Source of the DNA: FEN-1219 sp036563665
GTDB taxonomy: Bacteria; Pseudomonadota; Gammaproteobacteria; Steroidobacterales; Rariloculaceae
Assembly (NCBI GenBank): GCA_036563665.1
Contig: DATCLY010000029.1
Location: forward strand, 71,329-135,328
DNA length: 64,000 bases
Direction of reading: 5' to 3'
The position numbers and the translations under genes were made by a program. Numbering within the stretch: position 1 is the first letter of the stretch; the number at the start of each line of letters is the position of its first letter. This document shows, piece after piece, positions 16,890 to 24,899 of this stretch. The notes beneath the pieces are model-generated. The model searched no databases and had not been told where the DNA came from. It saw nothing but the letters and a program-made list of their open reading frames with translations.

Positions 16890-17261
16890 TTACGACCAGC
16901 GGCCGGCGGCGATCGAGACCCAGACGAGCAGCGTCAGCAGCAGCGTGACGAACACGGCCGCGGAGGCCATGTCCTTGGCGCGACCGGCGAGGGGATGGTG
17001 CTCCGTGCCCACGCGGTCCACCGCGGCCTCGATGGCGGAGTTCAGGAGCTCGACGACCAGCACGAGCAGCAGGCTGCCGAGCAGGAGCGCGCGCTCGACG
17101 GCCGTGCGGCCGAGCCACGCGCCCACCGGCACGAGCACCGCCGCCACCACGCACTCGTAGCGGAACGCCTGCTCCTCGCGCCACGCGGCCCGTAGTCCCG
17201 CGACCGAGAATATGGTGGCGGCGACGATTTTGCGCAGGACGGCGTTCGCGGCGTGCGGCAT
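16890..17261 (-). CDS. dgkA: Diacylglycerol kinase, DgkA type
   Basis: A 123-residue integral membrane kinase that phosphorylates diacylglycerol to phosphatidate with ATP, recycling lipid released by periplasmic glucan synthesis. Three membrane helices are visible (about 33-52, 56-74 and 100-119). The amphipathic N-terminal helix contains FSVAGLRAAWREEQAFRYE, followed by the signature VELLNSAIEAAVDR with its catalytic Glu, and AKDMASAAVFV. Its length matches E. coli DgkA. The ATG at 17261 is the natural family start. It lies about 60 bases downstream of the di-heme peroxidase gene on the same strand. Confidence 0.93.
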   Translation of the reverse strand: MPHAANAVLRKIVAATIFSVAGLRAAWREEQAFRYECVVAAVLVPVGAWLGRTAVERALLLGSLLLVLVVELLNSAIEAAVDRVGTEHHPLAGRAKDMASAAVFVTLLLTLLVWVSIAAGRWS

Positions 17262-17323
17262 CGAAGGGCGGCCGGGTGGTCGCTGGACGCAGCGGATGGT
17301 AGCAGACGGCTGCGCCCGCCCCG

Positions 17324-18817
17324 TCAGGGCGGGCCGAGCGCCGCCTCCGCGGGCGCGGAGACGTTCCGCGCCGCGTCGCGGGCCACGAGCACGTAGCGCG
17401 CGCCCCCGCCGCGCGCCTCGTCGACGTAGCTCGTTCCCGTGGGGTAGGCGATCACGCGGCCGTCGCGCGCGAGCACGTAGTCCACGACGCCGGTGTCGTC
17501 GTGCGCCGCGTCCCATGCGAGCCGCACGCCGTCTGCCGTGCGCGAGGCCGTGAAGCGGCCGGGCGACGACGGCGGCGTGCGGTCGTCCGTGTGCCGCTCG
17601 GTGCGCAGCTTCGGGCGGTCGAACGGGAAGCGCTCGTCGCGCACGCGTGGGTCCGTCAGGCCGCCGCTCAGGAAGTCGCGGATGTCGGCCACTTGAATGT
17701 TGCTCAAGTTGAACGTGTAGATGCCCGCGCCCGGTATACCATCTCGCTCCGGCAGCGCGGTCGCCGACACGTAGAAGCTCACGGCCGCGCCGAGATTGCC
17801 GAAACCGCCGGTGTGCATGAAGCGGGGCCTGAGCCCCACGTTCCTGAGGCTCGGCACCTTCATCTCGCCCGCGTCCTCGGGGTCGCCCGTCACCCGCTCG
17901 CGCCCGCGATCGAGCTCGGCGCGGCGCACGGCGATGTTGAAGAAGTCGTTGTTGGTGAAGAGCGGCGGCACGTGGCACTTGTCGCAGTGGAACGCCCGAA
18001 AGGCTTCCCAGCCGTACACCTGGCTCGGCGTGAGCGCGCGCTCGTCGCCGGCCACGTAGCGATCCCACGGCGTCTGGTCCGCCACCAGCGTGCGCTGATA
18101 GGCCGCGATCGCGAACGCGATGCGGACGGGCGTCACCGCGGGATCGCCGAACGCGGCCTCGAACAGGGCCGGATAGCTCGGGCGGGCCGCGAGGGCCGCC
18201 GCGACGTCGGCCGGCAGGTCCGTGGCGAGCGCGAGCGGGCGGCTCGACGCGACCTTGGCCGTGAGCTCGGCCCACGTGCGCCCCGCGTGCGCCATCTCGG
18301 CCTCGTTGGCGAGGGCCGTGAGCGCCTGGTTCTCGAGCGCGCCGCCGCGCGCGATCACGACCTCGCCGGTCAGCGGGTCGCGCAGCGTGCCGCCGGCGCT
18401 GCCGTCCCAGAAAAGCTCGTCGGCCCAGAGGGCGCCGAAGTTGGACGGCGCGGCGCGCGGCGTGACCTGCGGCGAGGTGCCGAACACGGGATGCACGACG
18501 GGCTTGCCCGACGCGTCGAGCGCCGCGATGCCGGGGGAGCCGAGCACGTCGTCGATGGTCCCCTTGTCCTTGCCGGGGTGCACGCCCGCACGGGGATCCG
18601 CGCCGCCGCTCGCCGGGCGGTGGCAGGTGCCGCACGCGACGCTGTTGTCGCTCGAGAGCTGCTCGTCCCAGAAGAGGATCTTGCCGAGCACGCGCTTCGC
18701 CTCGGTGGTCGGGTTCTCCGCCGGCTCGGGCACGGGCGGCAGCGCGCCGGCGCCCGCAGCGGCGGCGATGGCGGCGAGAAGGAGAACGGCGAGTCGCGCA
18801 ACCGGCATGGCGCGCAT
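17324..18817 (-). CDS. Di-heme cytochrome c peroxidase-like protein with C-terminal Fn3-like domain
   Basis: A 497-residue exported protein of the bacterial cytochrome c peroxidase/MauG superfamily. A signal peptide (residues 1-25) is followed by VLGKILFWDEQLSSDNSVACGTCH, with haem site one at 62-66. A second CXXCH (CDKCH) is at about 278-282, and FMHTGGFGNLGAAVSFY follows at the usual distance. The final 95 residues (from about 400) form an extra domain (SPGRFTASRTADGVRLAWDA ... VVDYVLARDGRVIA) with a fibronectin type III pattern, not part of ordinary peroxidases. Such proteins reduce peroxide with electrons from a small cytochrome, or oxidise a partner protein. It diverges from the ZnuD-like cluster. 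Start: ATG 18817, or 18808. Confidence 0.87.
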   Translation of the reverse strand: MRAMPVARLAVLLLAAIAAAAGAGALPPVPEPAENPTTEAKRVLGKILFWDEQLSSDNSVACGTCHRPASGGADPRAGVHPGKDKGTIDDVLGSPGIAALDASGKPVVHPVFGTSPQVTPRAAPSNFGALWADELFWDGSAGGTLRDPLTGEVVIARGGALENQALTALANEAEMAHAGRTWAELTAKVASSRPLALATDLPADVAAALAARPSYPALFEAAFGDPAVTPVRIAFAIAAYQRTLVADQTPWDRYVAGDERALTPSQVYGWEAFRAFHCDKCHVPPLFTNNDFFNIAVRRAELDRGRERVTGDPEDAGEMKVPSLRNVGLRPRFMHTGGFGNLGAAVSFYVSATALPERDGIPGAGIYTFNLSNIQVADIRDFLSGGLTDPRVRDERFPFDRPKLRTERHTDDRTPPSSPGRFTASRTADGVRLAWDAAHDDTGVVDYVLARDGRVIAYPTGTSYVDEARGGGARYVLVARDAARNVSAPAEAALGPP

Positions 18818-18889
18818 TCTACCGACCCATCCGCGGGCGGCGGGGCCGGCATTGCCGCCCCGCGGCTGCGGCGCTAGCCTCTTCCCGTC

Positions 18890-19198
18890 ATGGCGGTCGC
18901 CACGTCGATGCGGCTCCGGAGCCTCGCAACGTCCCAGCGCGTCGTCGCGCTGCTCGCCGCGCTGTTGCTCGCGGCGGAGGCGCTCGTGCTCGTGCACCGG
19001 CTCGACGTGGACGCGCACGCGAGCGACGCGCCGTGCAAGATCTGCCTGACGGTGGGCGCGTTCGACGGCGCGGTCACGCCTTCCATGCCGTTGCTCACGA
19101 CGGCAGTCGTCCCGCAGCGGCCCGCCCAGCCGCGCGCGCCGCGCGCCGGGATACCGCCGCGCGCACCGCTCGCGCGCGGCCCGCCGTTCGCTTCCTGA
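18890..19198 (+). CDS. Small membrane protein upstream of metal-type TonB receptor
   Basis: A 102-residue predicted protein with one membrane helix (about 17-35, VVALLAALLLAAEALVLV). A short His/Asp/Cys segment HRLDVDAHASDAPCKICL and a Pro/Arg/Ala-rich tail follow. The spacing of HRLD.DAH and C..C resembles small periplasmic proteins encoded next to zinc or copper TonB receptors, where they probably bind the metal. The next gene is such a receptor, about 80 bases downstream. I do not recognise a named family with certainty. Length, context and the CKIC/His cluster support a real gene. Confidence 0.55.
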   Translation: MAVATSMRLRSLATSQRVVALLAALLLAAEALVLVHRLDVDAHASDAPCKICLTVGAFDGAVTPSMPLLTTAVVPQRPAQPRAPRAGIPPRAPLARGPPFAS

Positions 19199-19280
19199 CC
19201 TTCACCGAAGCCGAGGACGGCCGCGGCCGGTCGTGACCGCGCCGTCGCGGTCCCGTTGTCTGCAGGCAGGAAGTCGAGGA

Positions 19281-21284
19281 ATGGAAGTCGCTGGTTCGAT
19301 GCGCCGCGCTTGGCCGTGGCTGATCCTGGCACCGGGCTGGGCCGGCGCGCAGGCGGTGGTCGAGGAGATTCACGTCACCGGCGTGCCGTTGCGCCGCGAG
19401 GCGGCCGAGCTCGCACAGTCGGTGACCGTGCTCCGCGACCAGACGCTCGATCGGATCCGAGGCACGAGCCTCGGCGAGACGCTGGCCCGTGAGCTCGGCG
19501 TGAGCTCCACGTATTTCGGCGGCGGCGCGTCGCGGCCGATCATCCGCGGGCTCGCGGGCGCGCGCGTGCGCACGCTGCAGGACGGCGTGGACTCGCTGGA
19601 CGCGGCGTCGCTCAGCGTGGATCACGCGGTTGCCATCGATCCGCTGTTCGCGGAGCAGATCGAGATCTTCCGCGGGCCCACGACGCTGCTCTACGGCAGC
19701 GGCGCCGTGGGCGGGGTGATCAACACCGTGACGAGCCGCATCCCCGAGGCGGCGCCCGAGGAAGGCTTCGCGGGCGCCGCGGAGGTCAGGGCGGACTCGG
19801 CCGCCGAGGAGCGCTCGGCCGCCGTGCGGCTCGACGGCGGCGGCGCCCGCGCGGCCTGGCACGTGGACGGCTTGCGGCGCGTCACGAGCGACTACGAGAT
19901 CCCCGGCGCCGCCGCCTTGCACGCCTCGGGCGAGGCGCACGACGAGCACGCGCTCGGCGTGCTCGCGAACAGCGACCTCGAGTCGGAGGCCGCGGCCGCG
20001 GGCGCCTCGTGGCTCGGAGAGCGCGCGTTCGCGGGCGCGGCCGCGAGCGGCCTGCGCATGGAATACGGCGTGCCGTGGCACGGGCACGCGGAAGCGGACG
20101 CGGACGAGCCCGGGGCCGACGTGCGCATCGCGCTCGAGCAGCGGCGGCTCGACGTGAAGGCCCGCTGGGTGGGGAACGGCGGCTTCGTCGGCGCCGTGAA
20201 CGTGCGTGCCGCCTTCTCGGACTACGAGCACGTGGAGCTCGAAGGCGGCACGCCGGGCACGCGCTTCACGAACGACGCGCACGAGACGCGCATCGAGCTC
20301 GTGCACTCGGCGCTCGGGCGTTGGCGGGGCGCGCTCGGGCTGCAGCTCGAGGCGCGCGAGCTCGCGGCGCTCGGCGAGGAAGCGTTCGTGCCGCCGGTGG
20401 ACATGCAGAGCTACGGCGTGTTCGCGCTCGAGCAGCTCGAGCTCGAGCGCTGGCACCTGTCGCTCGGCGGGCGCGTGGAGCACCGCCGCCATGCGCCGTT
20501 GAAGGCTGCGCCGCGGGCGGAAGGCACGGCGCGCAGCCTCGCGGTCGCGGCCATCCGCGAGCTCGGCGGCGGTTTCACGCTCGCGCTGAACGGCGCGCTC
20601 GCAGAGCGTCTGCCCGCGGCGGAGGAGCTCTACGCGGCGGGACCGCACCTCGCGAGCCGCGCCGTGGAGATCGGTGATCCCACGCTCGGCAAGGAGACGG
20701 CGCGCCACCTCGACGTGGCCGTGCGCAAGACGCTCGGGGACCTGACGCTGAGCGTCACGGCGTTCGTGACCGGGTACGACGATTTCATCTTCCTGCGCGG
20801 TACGGGCGCCGTGGACGCGCGCGAGGCGCTGCCGATCTTCGTCTACTCGCAGGCCGACGCCGACTTCGTGGGGTTCGAGGCAGAGCTCGTCGCGCGGCTC
20901 GCGAGGGTGGGCGCCGGCGAGCTCGACCTGCGCCTGTACGCGGACTCCGTGGAAGGCGAGCTCGACGACGGCGAGCCGCTGCCGCGGATGCCGCCGCTGC
21001 GCTATGGCGCCCGCCTGCAGTACCACGACGACCGCGTCGTGGCCGGCCTCGAGGCCACGCGCTACGACGCGCAGGACCGCACGGCGCCCTTCGAGACGCC
21101 CACGCCGGGTTACACGATGGTCGACGCCGATCTCGCCTGGCGGCTGCCGTCGCCGCGGCTCGAGCTCTTCGTGCGGGCGTCGAACCTCCTCGACGAGGAC
21201 GCGCGCAAGCACACCTCGCTCGTCAAGGACTTCGTGCCGCTGCCCGGACGGAGCTACGGGCTCGGGCTGCGGGGCCGCTTCTGA
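19281..21284 (+). CDS. TonB-dependent receptor, ZnuD-like metal receptor
   Basis: A 667-residue outer-membrane receptor. The signal peptide ends near GWAGAQA. The TonB-box region VVEEIHVTG and a plug domain follow (about 30-160) with SSTYFGGGASRPIIRGLAGARVRTL, then IEIFRGPTTLLYGSGAVGG, which marks the end of the plug. The barrel runs to the end, closing with SYGLGLRGRF, terminal phenylalanine. Its short barrel size and His-containing loops (HASGEAHDEHALG; GVPWHGHAEADADE) resemble ZnuD-type zinc or copper receptors rather than siderophore receptors. The ATG at 19281 is preceded by AGGAAGTCGAGGA; ATG 19299 is the alternative. The upstream small membrane protein is probably its partner. Confidence 0.82.
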   Translation: MEVAGSMRRAWPWLILAPGWAGAQAVVEEIHVTGVPLRREAAELAQSVTVLRDQTLDRIRGTSLGETLARELGVSSTYFGGGASRPIIRGLAGARVRTLQDGVDSLDAASLSVDHAVAIDPLFAEQIEIFRGPTTLLYGSGAVGGVINTVTSRIPEAAPEEGFAGAAEVRADSAAEERSAAVRLDGGGARAAWHVDGLRRVTSDYEIPGAAALHASGEAHDEHALGVLANSDLESEAAAAGASWLGERAFAGAAASGLRMEYGVPWHGHAEADADEPGADVRIALEQRRLDVKARWVGNGGFVGAVNVRAAFSDYEHVELEGGTPGTRFTNDAHETRIELVHSALGRWRGALGLQLEARELAALGEEAFVPPVDMQSYGVFALEQLELERWHLSLGGRVEHRRHAPLKAAPRAEGTARSLAVAAIRELGGGFTLALNGALAERLPAAEELYAAGPHLASRAVEIGDPTLGKETARHLDVAVRKTLGDLTLSVTAFVTGYDDFIFLRGTGAVDAREALPIFVYSQADADFVGFEAELVARLARVGAGELDLRLYADSVEGELDDGEPLPRMPPLRYGARLQYHDDRVVAGLEATRYDAQDRTAPFETPTPGYTMVDADLAWRLPSPRLELFVRASNLLDEDARKHTSLVKDFVPLPGRSYGLGLRGRF

Positions 21285-21310
21285 GCGCGGGACGGCACCG
21301 CCGCGCGCGG

Positions 21311-21718
21311 TCAGGCCTGCGGGACGGCGCCCGGCTCCATGTACACGAGCTCCCAGATGTGGCCGTCCGGGTCCTGGAAGCCGTGCTGATACATGAAGCC
21401 GTAGTCCTTCGGGTCGCTGTAGCCGCTCCCACCCGCCGCGAGCGCCTTGCGGACGAGCTCGGCCACCTGCTCGCGGCTCTCGCAGGAGAGCGCGATCAGC
21501 ACCTCCGTGCTGCGCGTGGCGTCGCTGATCGGCTTCGGCGTGAACTCCGCGAACTTGGCGTGCGTGAGGAGCATCGCGTAGATGTCCTCCGTGATCGCCA
21601 TGCAGGCCGCCGTGTCGTCGGTGAACTGCGGGTTGAAGTCGAACCCCAGCGCGCGAAAGAAGCGCATCGAGGCGTCGAGGTCCCGCACGGGCAGGTTCAC
21701 GAAAATTTTCCTGGACAT
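21311..21718 (-). CDS. VOC (glyoxalase/bleomycin resistance) family protein
   Basis: A 135-residue VOC-fold protein with two beta-alpha-beta-beta-beta halves. The N-terminal half has KIFVNLPVRDLDASMRFFRALGFDFN; the C-terminal half has EVLIALSCESREQVAELVRKALAAGG and ends with GFQDPDGHIWELVYM, where the Glu is the usual metal ligand. The family covers lyases, dioxygenases and antibiotic-binding proteins; this PhnB-like subgroup is mostly uncharacterised. It lies on the same strand as the YciI and sigma-factor genes, 140 bases downstream of the former, a grouping often seen for ECF42 loci. Confidence 0.86.
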   Translation of the reverse strand: MSRKIFVNLPVRDLDASMRFFRALGFDFNPQFTDDTAACMAITEDIYAMLLTHAKFAEFTPKPISDATRSTEVLIALSCESREQVAELVRKALAAGGSGYSDPKDYGFMYQHGFQDPDGHIWELVYMEPGAVPQA

Positions 21719-21858
21719 ATCCGGATCCTTGTACGGTTCGGGCGAGCGATCGCCCGCGCCGTAGTCGAACGGGGCAGGGCGGTATCGACACGGGCCGTGC
21801 CGGGGAGCGCGGCCGCGGGTCGGCCGGCCGCGCGGCGAGGGGAGTGCTCGAGGCGCCG

Positions 21859-22221
21859 CTATTCCGGCGGCTGCGGCAGCTCGCGCACGGGGCGGATCTC
21901 GATGCTGCCGAGCTGCGCCGGCGGTATTCTCGAAGCGACTTCAATCGCCTCGTCCAGGTCCTTGGCGTCTATCAAATAAAAGCCCGCGAGCTGCTCCTTC
22001 GTCTCGGCGAACGGCCCGTCAGTGGCCGTGACCTTGCCGTTGCGCACCCGCACGGTCGTGGCCGTGCTCGTGGGCTCGAGCGCCTCGCCGCCGAGCCGGT
22101 GGCCGCTCGCCGCGAGCTCCTTGCCGAAGGCCGCGCAGCGCAGGTTCAACGCGAGCCAGTCGCTGGGGGACATCTGGTTGATCTCGGCCTCCTGCAGGTA
22201 GACGAGGCATGCGTACTTCAC
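21859..22221 (-). CDS. YciI-family DGPF-motif protein
   Basis: A 120-residue protein of the YCII-related family. It begins KYACLVYLQEAEINQMSP. It carries the DGPF motif in TDGPFAETKEQLAGFYLID (about 67-86), the hallmark of proteins encoded next to ECF42 sigma factors. The C-terminal half (LDEAIEVASRIPPAQLGSIEIRPV) completes the ferredoxin-like fold. Enzymatic activity is unknown for DGPF proteins. The start is GTG at 22221, fixed by AAAGGAG (complement of 22229-22235) seven bases upstream. It is the gene immediately after the sigma factor, with 53 bases between them. Confidence 0.87.
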   Translation of the reverse strand: MKYACLVYLQEAEINQMSPSDWLALNLRCAAFGKELAASGHRLGGEALEPTSTATTVRVRNGKVTATDGPFAETKEQLAGFYLIDAKDLDEAIEVASRIPPAQLGSIEIRPVRELPQPPE

Positions 22222-22274
22222 GCGAATTCTCCTTTATGTTCCGTAACTCGTTGTCGGAAAAGGTCGGCGGCTGA

Positions 22275-23528
22275 TCAGTGCATCACCTCCTGCAGGCGAC
22301 GCTGCAGGAAGCGCCGCTCCGGCTCGAGGCGGGCGAGCGACAGCGCGCGCTCGTACGCCTCGCGCGCCGCGGCCTTCTGTCCGAGCCGCCGCTGGAAGTC
22401 CGCGCGCGCCGCGTGCGCGAGGTGGTAGTCAGCGAGCTCGCCGCGGGCGAGCAGATCGTCCACGAGGCGCAGGCCCGCGGCCGGCCCGTCGCGCATCGCC
22501 ACGGCGACCGCGCGGTTGAGCTCCACCACGGGCGACGGCTCCACGGCGAGCAGCGCGTCGTACAGCGCCACGATCTGCGCCCAGTCGGTGTCCGCCGCCG
22601 TCGGCGCCTCGGCGTGCACGGCCGCGATCGCGGCCTGCAGCGAATAGGCGCCGAAGCGCCGCGAGGCGAGCGCGCGGGTCACGAGTTCCGCGCCTTCGGC
22701 GATCATCGCGCGGTCCCACAGCGAGCGGTCCTGGTCCTCGAGCAGGATCAGGTCGCCCTCGGGCGTCGCCCGTGCCGTCCGGCGTGCCTCGTGCAGCAGC
22801 ATGAGCGCGAGCAGGCCGAGCACCTCGGGCTCCGGCATCAGATCCACGAGCAGCCGCCCGAGGCGGATCGCTTCCGCCGCGAGGTCGTGGCGGGTGAGGG
22901 AAGCGCCGGAGGAGGCCGCGTAACCCTCGTTGAAGACGAGGTAGACGACCCGCAGCACGCTGTCGAGCCGCTCGGGCAGCGCCTCGCGCGGCGGCACCTC
23001 GTACGGGATGCGCGCCAGCTTGATCTTGTTCTTGGCCCGCACGATGCGCTGGGCCAGCGTGGGCGGCGACGTCAGGAAGGCGCGTGCGATCTCCTCGGTC
23101 GTGAGGCCGCACACCTCCCGCAGCGTGAGCGCGATCTGCGCGTCGCGCGGCAGGGCCGGATGGCAGCACGTGAAGATCAGCCGCAAGCGATCGTCCGGCA
23201 GGTCTTGATCGAGCAATTCCGCGATGTCCGGTTCGTCCGCGGGCAGCCGCCCGAGGGCCTCCTCGTCGAGCGAATCGAACCGCGCGCGGCGCCTGATCCG
23301 GTCGACGGCCTTGAAGCGGCCGGCGGACACGAGCCACGCGCGGGGATTGCCCGGCAAGCCCTCCCGGGGCCACTGCTCGACGGCCGCCCGGAACGCTTCG
23401 TGCAAGGCCTCCTCGGCCAGGTCGAAGTCGCCCAGTAGCCGGATGAGCGTGGCGAGCACGCGCCGCGACTCCGCGCGGTAAATCTCGTCCACTGCCGCGA
23501 GGATGGACCGTTGCGACGCCTCCGCCAT
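22275..23528 (-). CDS. ECF42-type RNA polymerase sigma factor with TPR extension
   Basis: A 417-residue sigma factor, more than twice the usual ECF length. Residues about 1-180 hold the sigma-2 region (YRAESRRVLATLIRLLGDFDLAEEALHEAF, then GNPRAWLVSAGRFKAVDRIRRR) and sigma-4 (LRLIFTCCHPALP...LTLREVCGLTTEEIARAFL). The remaining 240 residues form a helical TPR-like domain (MLLHEARRTARATPEGDLI, VELNRAVAVAM, ADYHLAHAARADFQRRLG). This long tail with a downstream DGPF gene defines the ECF42 group, in which the tail rather than an anti-sigma factor is thought to control activity. No anti-sigma gene is visible nearby. It diverges from an RND pump operon with 213 bases between, a possible regulatory target. 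Confidence 0.9.
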   Translation of the reverse strand: MAEASQRSILAAVDEIYRAESRRVLATLIRLLGDFDLAEEALHEAFRAAVEQWPREGLPGNPRAWLVSAGRFKAVDRIRRRARFDSLDEEALGRLPADEPDIAELLDQDLPDDRLRLIFTCCHPALPRDAQIALTLREVCGLTTEEIARAFLTSPPTLAQRIVRAKNKIKLARIPYEVPPREALPERLDSVLRVVYLVFNEGYAASSGASLTRHDLAAEAIRLGRLLVDLMPEPEVLGLLALMLLHEARRTARATPEGDLILLEDQDRSLWDRAMIAEGAELVTRALASRRFGAYSLQAAIAAVHAEAPTAADTDWAQIVALYDALLAVEPSPVVELNRAVAVAMRDGPAAGLRLVDDLLARGELADYHLAHAARADFQRRLGQKAAAREAYERALSLARLEPERRFLQRRLQEVMH

Positions 23529-23707
23529 GCCCCCGACGATGCCCGATGCCCGCGACCGGCCGCAACCGTGCCGCCAGCCGCCCGTACGCTAGTCGAGCGG
23601 CGGATGCCGGAATCGACAGGGGGGAGGGGGCGCCGACCCCGGTCGAAAACGCACTTTGCCGTGCGACCATGGGCTGCGGGACCGCCTGAAGCGGTGCAGG
23701 TTTCCTC

Positions 23708-23716
23708 TGGTATCAT
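23708..23716 (+). promoter_or_regulatory. Extended -10 promoter of the RND operon
   Basis: TGG directly followed by TATCAT (23711-23716) forms an extended -10 element; no good -35 is seen. The GTG start at 23742 is 26 bases beyond, with AAAGGAG between. Confidence 0.48.
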
Positions 23717-23741
23717 CGCGCCCCCCGCAAAGGAGTTCGCC

Positions 23742-24899
23742 GTGCGCAAACAGAAGGAACCGGGGTGGGTGGCGCCCGCGGGCGCGCTGCTGCTCGCCCT
23801 CGCGCTCGCGGGCTGCGAGCAGCAAGTCGCCCAGGAGGCGCCGCCGCCGGTCGCGGTGAGCTTCCTCGAGGTGGTTCCGACCGAGCTGCCGCTCGAGCTC
23901 GAGTACGCCGCGCAGCTTCGGGGCATCCGCGAGGTGGAGGTGCGGGCGCGCGTCTCCGGCATCCTGCTCGAGCGTCTGTACGACGAGGGCGAGGCGGTAA
24001 AGGCGGGAGACGTGCTGTTCAAGATCGATCCCGCCCCGTTCCAGGCGGAGGTGGAGCGCGCACGGGCCGAGCTCGGTGTCCGGCTCGCGAACCTGCGGGC
24101 GGCCGAGCGCGAGCGCGACCGCATCCTGCCGCTCTACGAGCAGCAGGTCGCGAGCCTGCGGGATCGGGACAACGCCGTCACCGCCTACGAGACGGCGCGC
24201 GCCGCCGTGGCGGCCGCCGAGGCCGCGCTGCGCACCGCCGAGCTGTCGCTCTCCTACACGGACGTGCGCGCGCCGATCGACGGCCTCACGAGCCGCGAGG
24301 TGCGCTCGGAAGGCAGCCTCGTCACGGCCGGCGACGACTCGAGCCTTCTGACCTACATCGTGCAGACCGACCGTTTGTACGTGGAGTTCGCCGTGCCCGA
24401 GGCGGACGCCGAGCTCGTGCGGAAAGCGCTGGCGAAGCACCCCGACGACGTGGCCGTGCAGGTCGTGCGGAGCGGCGGCGTGGTGCATCCCGGCAAGGCC
24501 CGCATCGAGTTCATCGCGCCGCGCGTGGACGACGCCACCGGCACCGTGGCCGTGCGCGCGGTGCTCGAGAACGGCGACGGGACGCTGCTCCCCGGGCACG
24601 TGGCCCGCGCGCGGATCGAGGGCGTTGGCATTTCGGACGCGCTGGTGATTCCGCGGCGCGCCCTCATGCACGGCGCGCAGGGCACGTTCGTGTGGCGCAT
24701 CGACGAGACCGGCGCGGTGGCGCCGCAGCCGGTGGAGGTCGGCCTGTCGGCGGGCAACGACGCCATCGTCACCAGCGGCCTCGCGAGCGGCGACCGCATC
24801 GTGGTGGACGGCACCATCAAGGTGTATCCGGGCGCGGTCGTCCAGGCCACCCCGGTCGGTGCGCAGGCCGGCGCGGCGCCGGCGCAAGGGTCGTTGTGA
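23742..24899 (+). CDS. RND efflux periplasmic adaptor lipoprotein
   Basis: A 385-residue membrane-fusion protein of the AcrA/MexA type. A lipobox ends in LALAGC (Cys about 25). A biotinyl-lipoyl half motif follows (VEVRARVSGILLERLYDEGEAVKAGDVLFKIDP). Then come a coiled-coil hairpin (about 95-160, FQAEVERARAELG...AALRTAELSLS), the second lipoyl half (YTDVRAPIDGLTSREVRSEGSLV) and the beta-barrel and membrane-proximal domains. It links the inner-membrane pump to a TolC-type channel. GTG 23742 is chosen because AAAGGAG lies seven bases upstream and the signal peptide follows. The last codon overlaps the start of the pump gene. No outer-membrane channel gene is present in the window. Confidence 0.92.
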   Translation: MRKQKEPGWVAPAGALLLALALAGCEQQVAQEAPPPVAVSFLEVVPTELPLELEYAAQLRGIREVEVRARVSGILLERLYDEGEAVKAGDVLFKIDPAPFQAEVERARAELGVRLANLRAAERERDRILPLYEQQVASLRDRDNAVTAYETARAAVAAAEAALRTAELSLSYTDVRAPIDGLTSREVRSEGSLVTAGDDSSLLTYIVQTDRLYVEFAVPEADAELVRKALAKHPDDVAVQVVRSGGVVHPGKARIEFIAPRVDDATGTVAVRAVLENGDGTLLPGHVARARIEGVGISDALVIPRRALMHGAQGTFVWRIDETGAVAPQPVEVGLSAGNDAIVTSGLASGDRIVVDGTIKVYPGAVVQATPVGAQAGAAPAQGSL

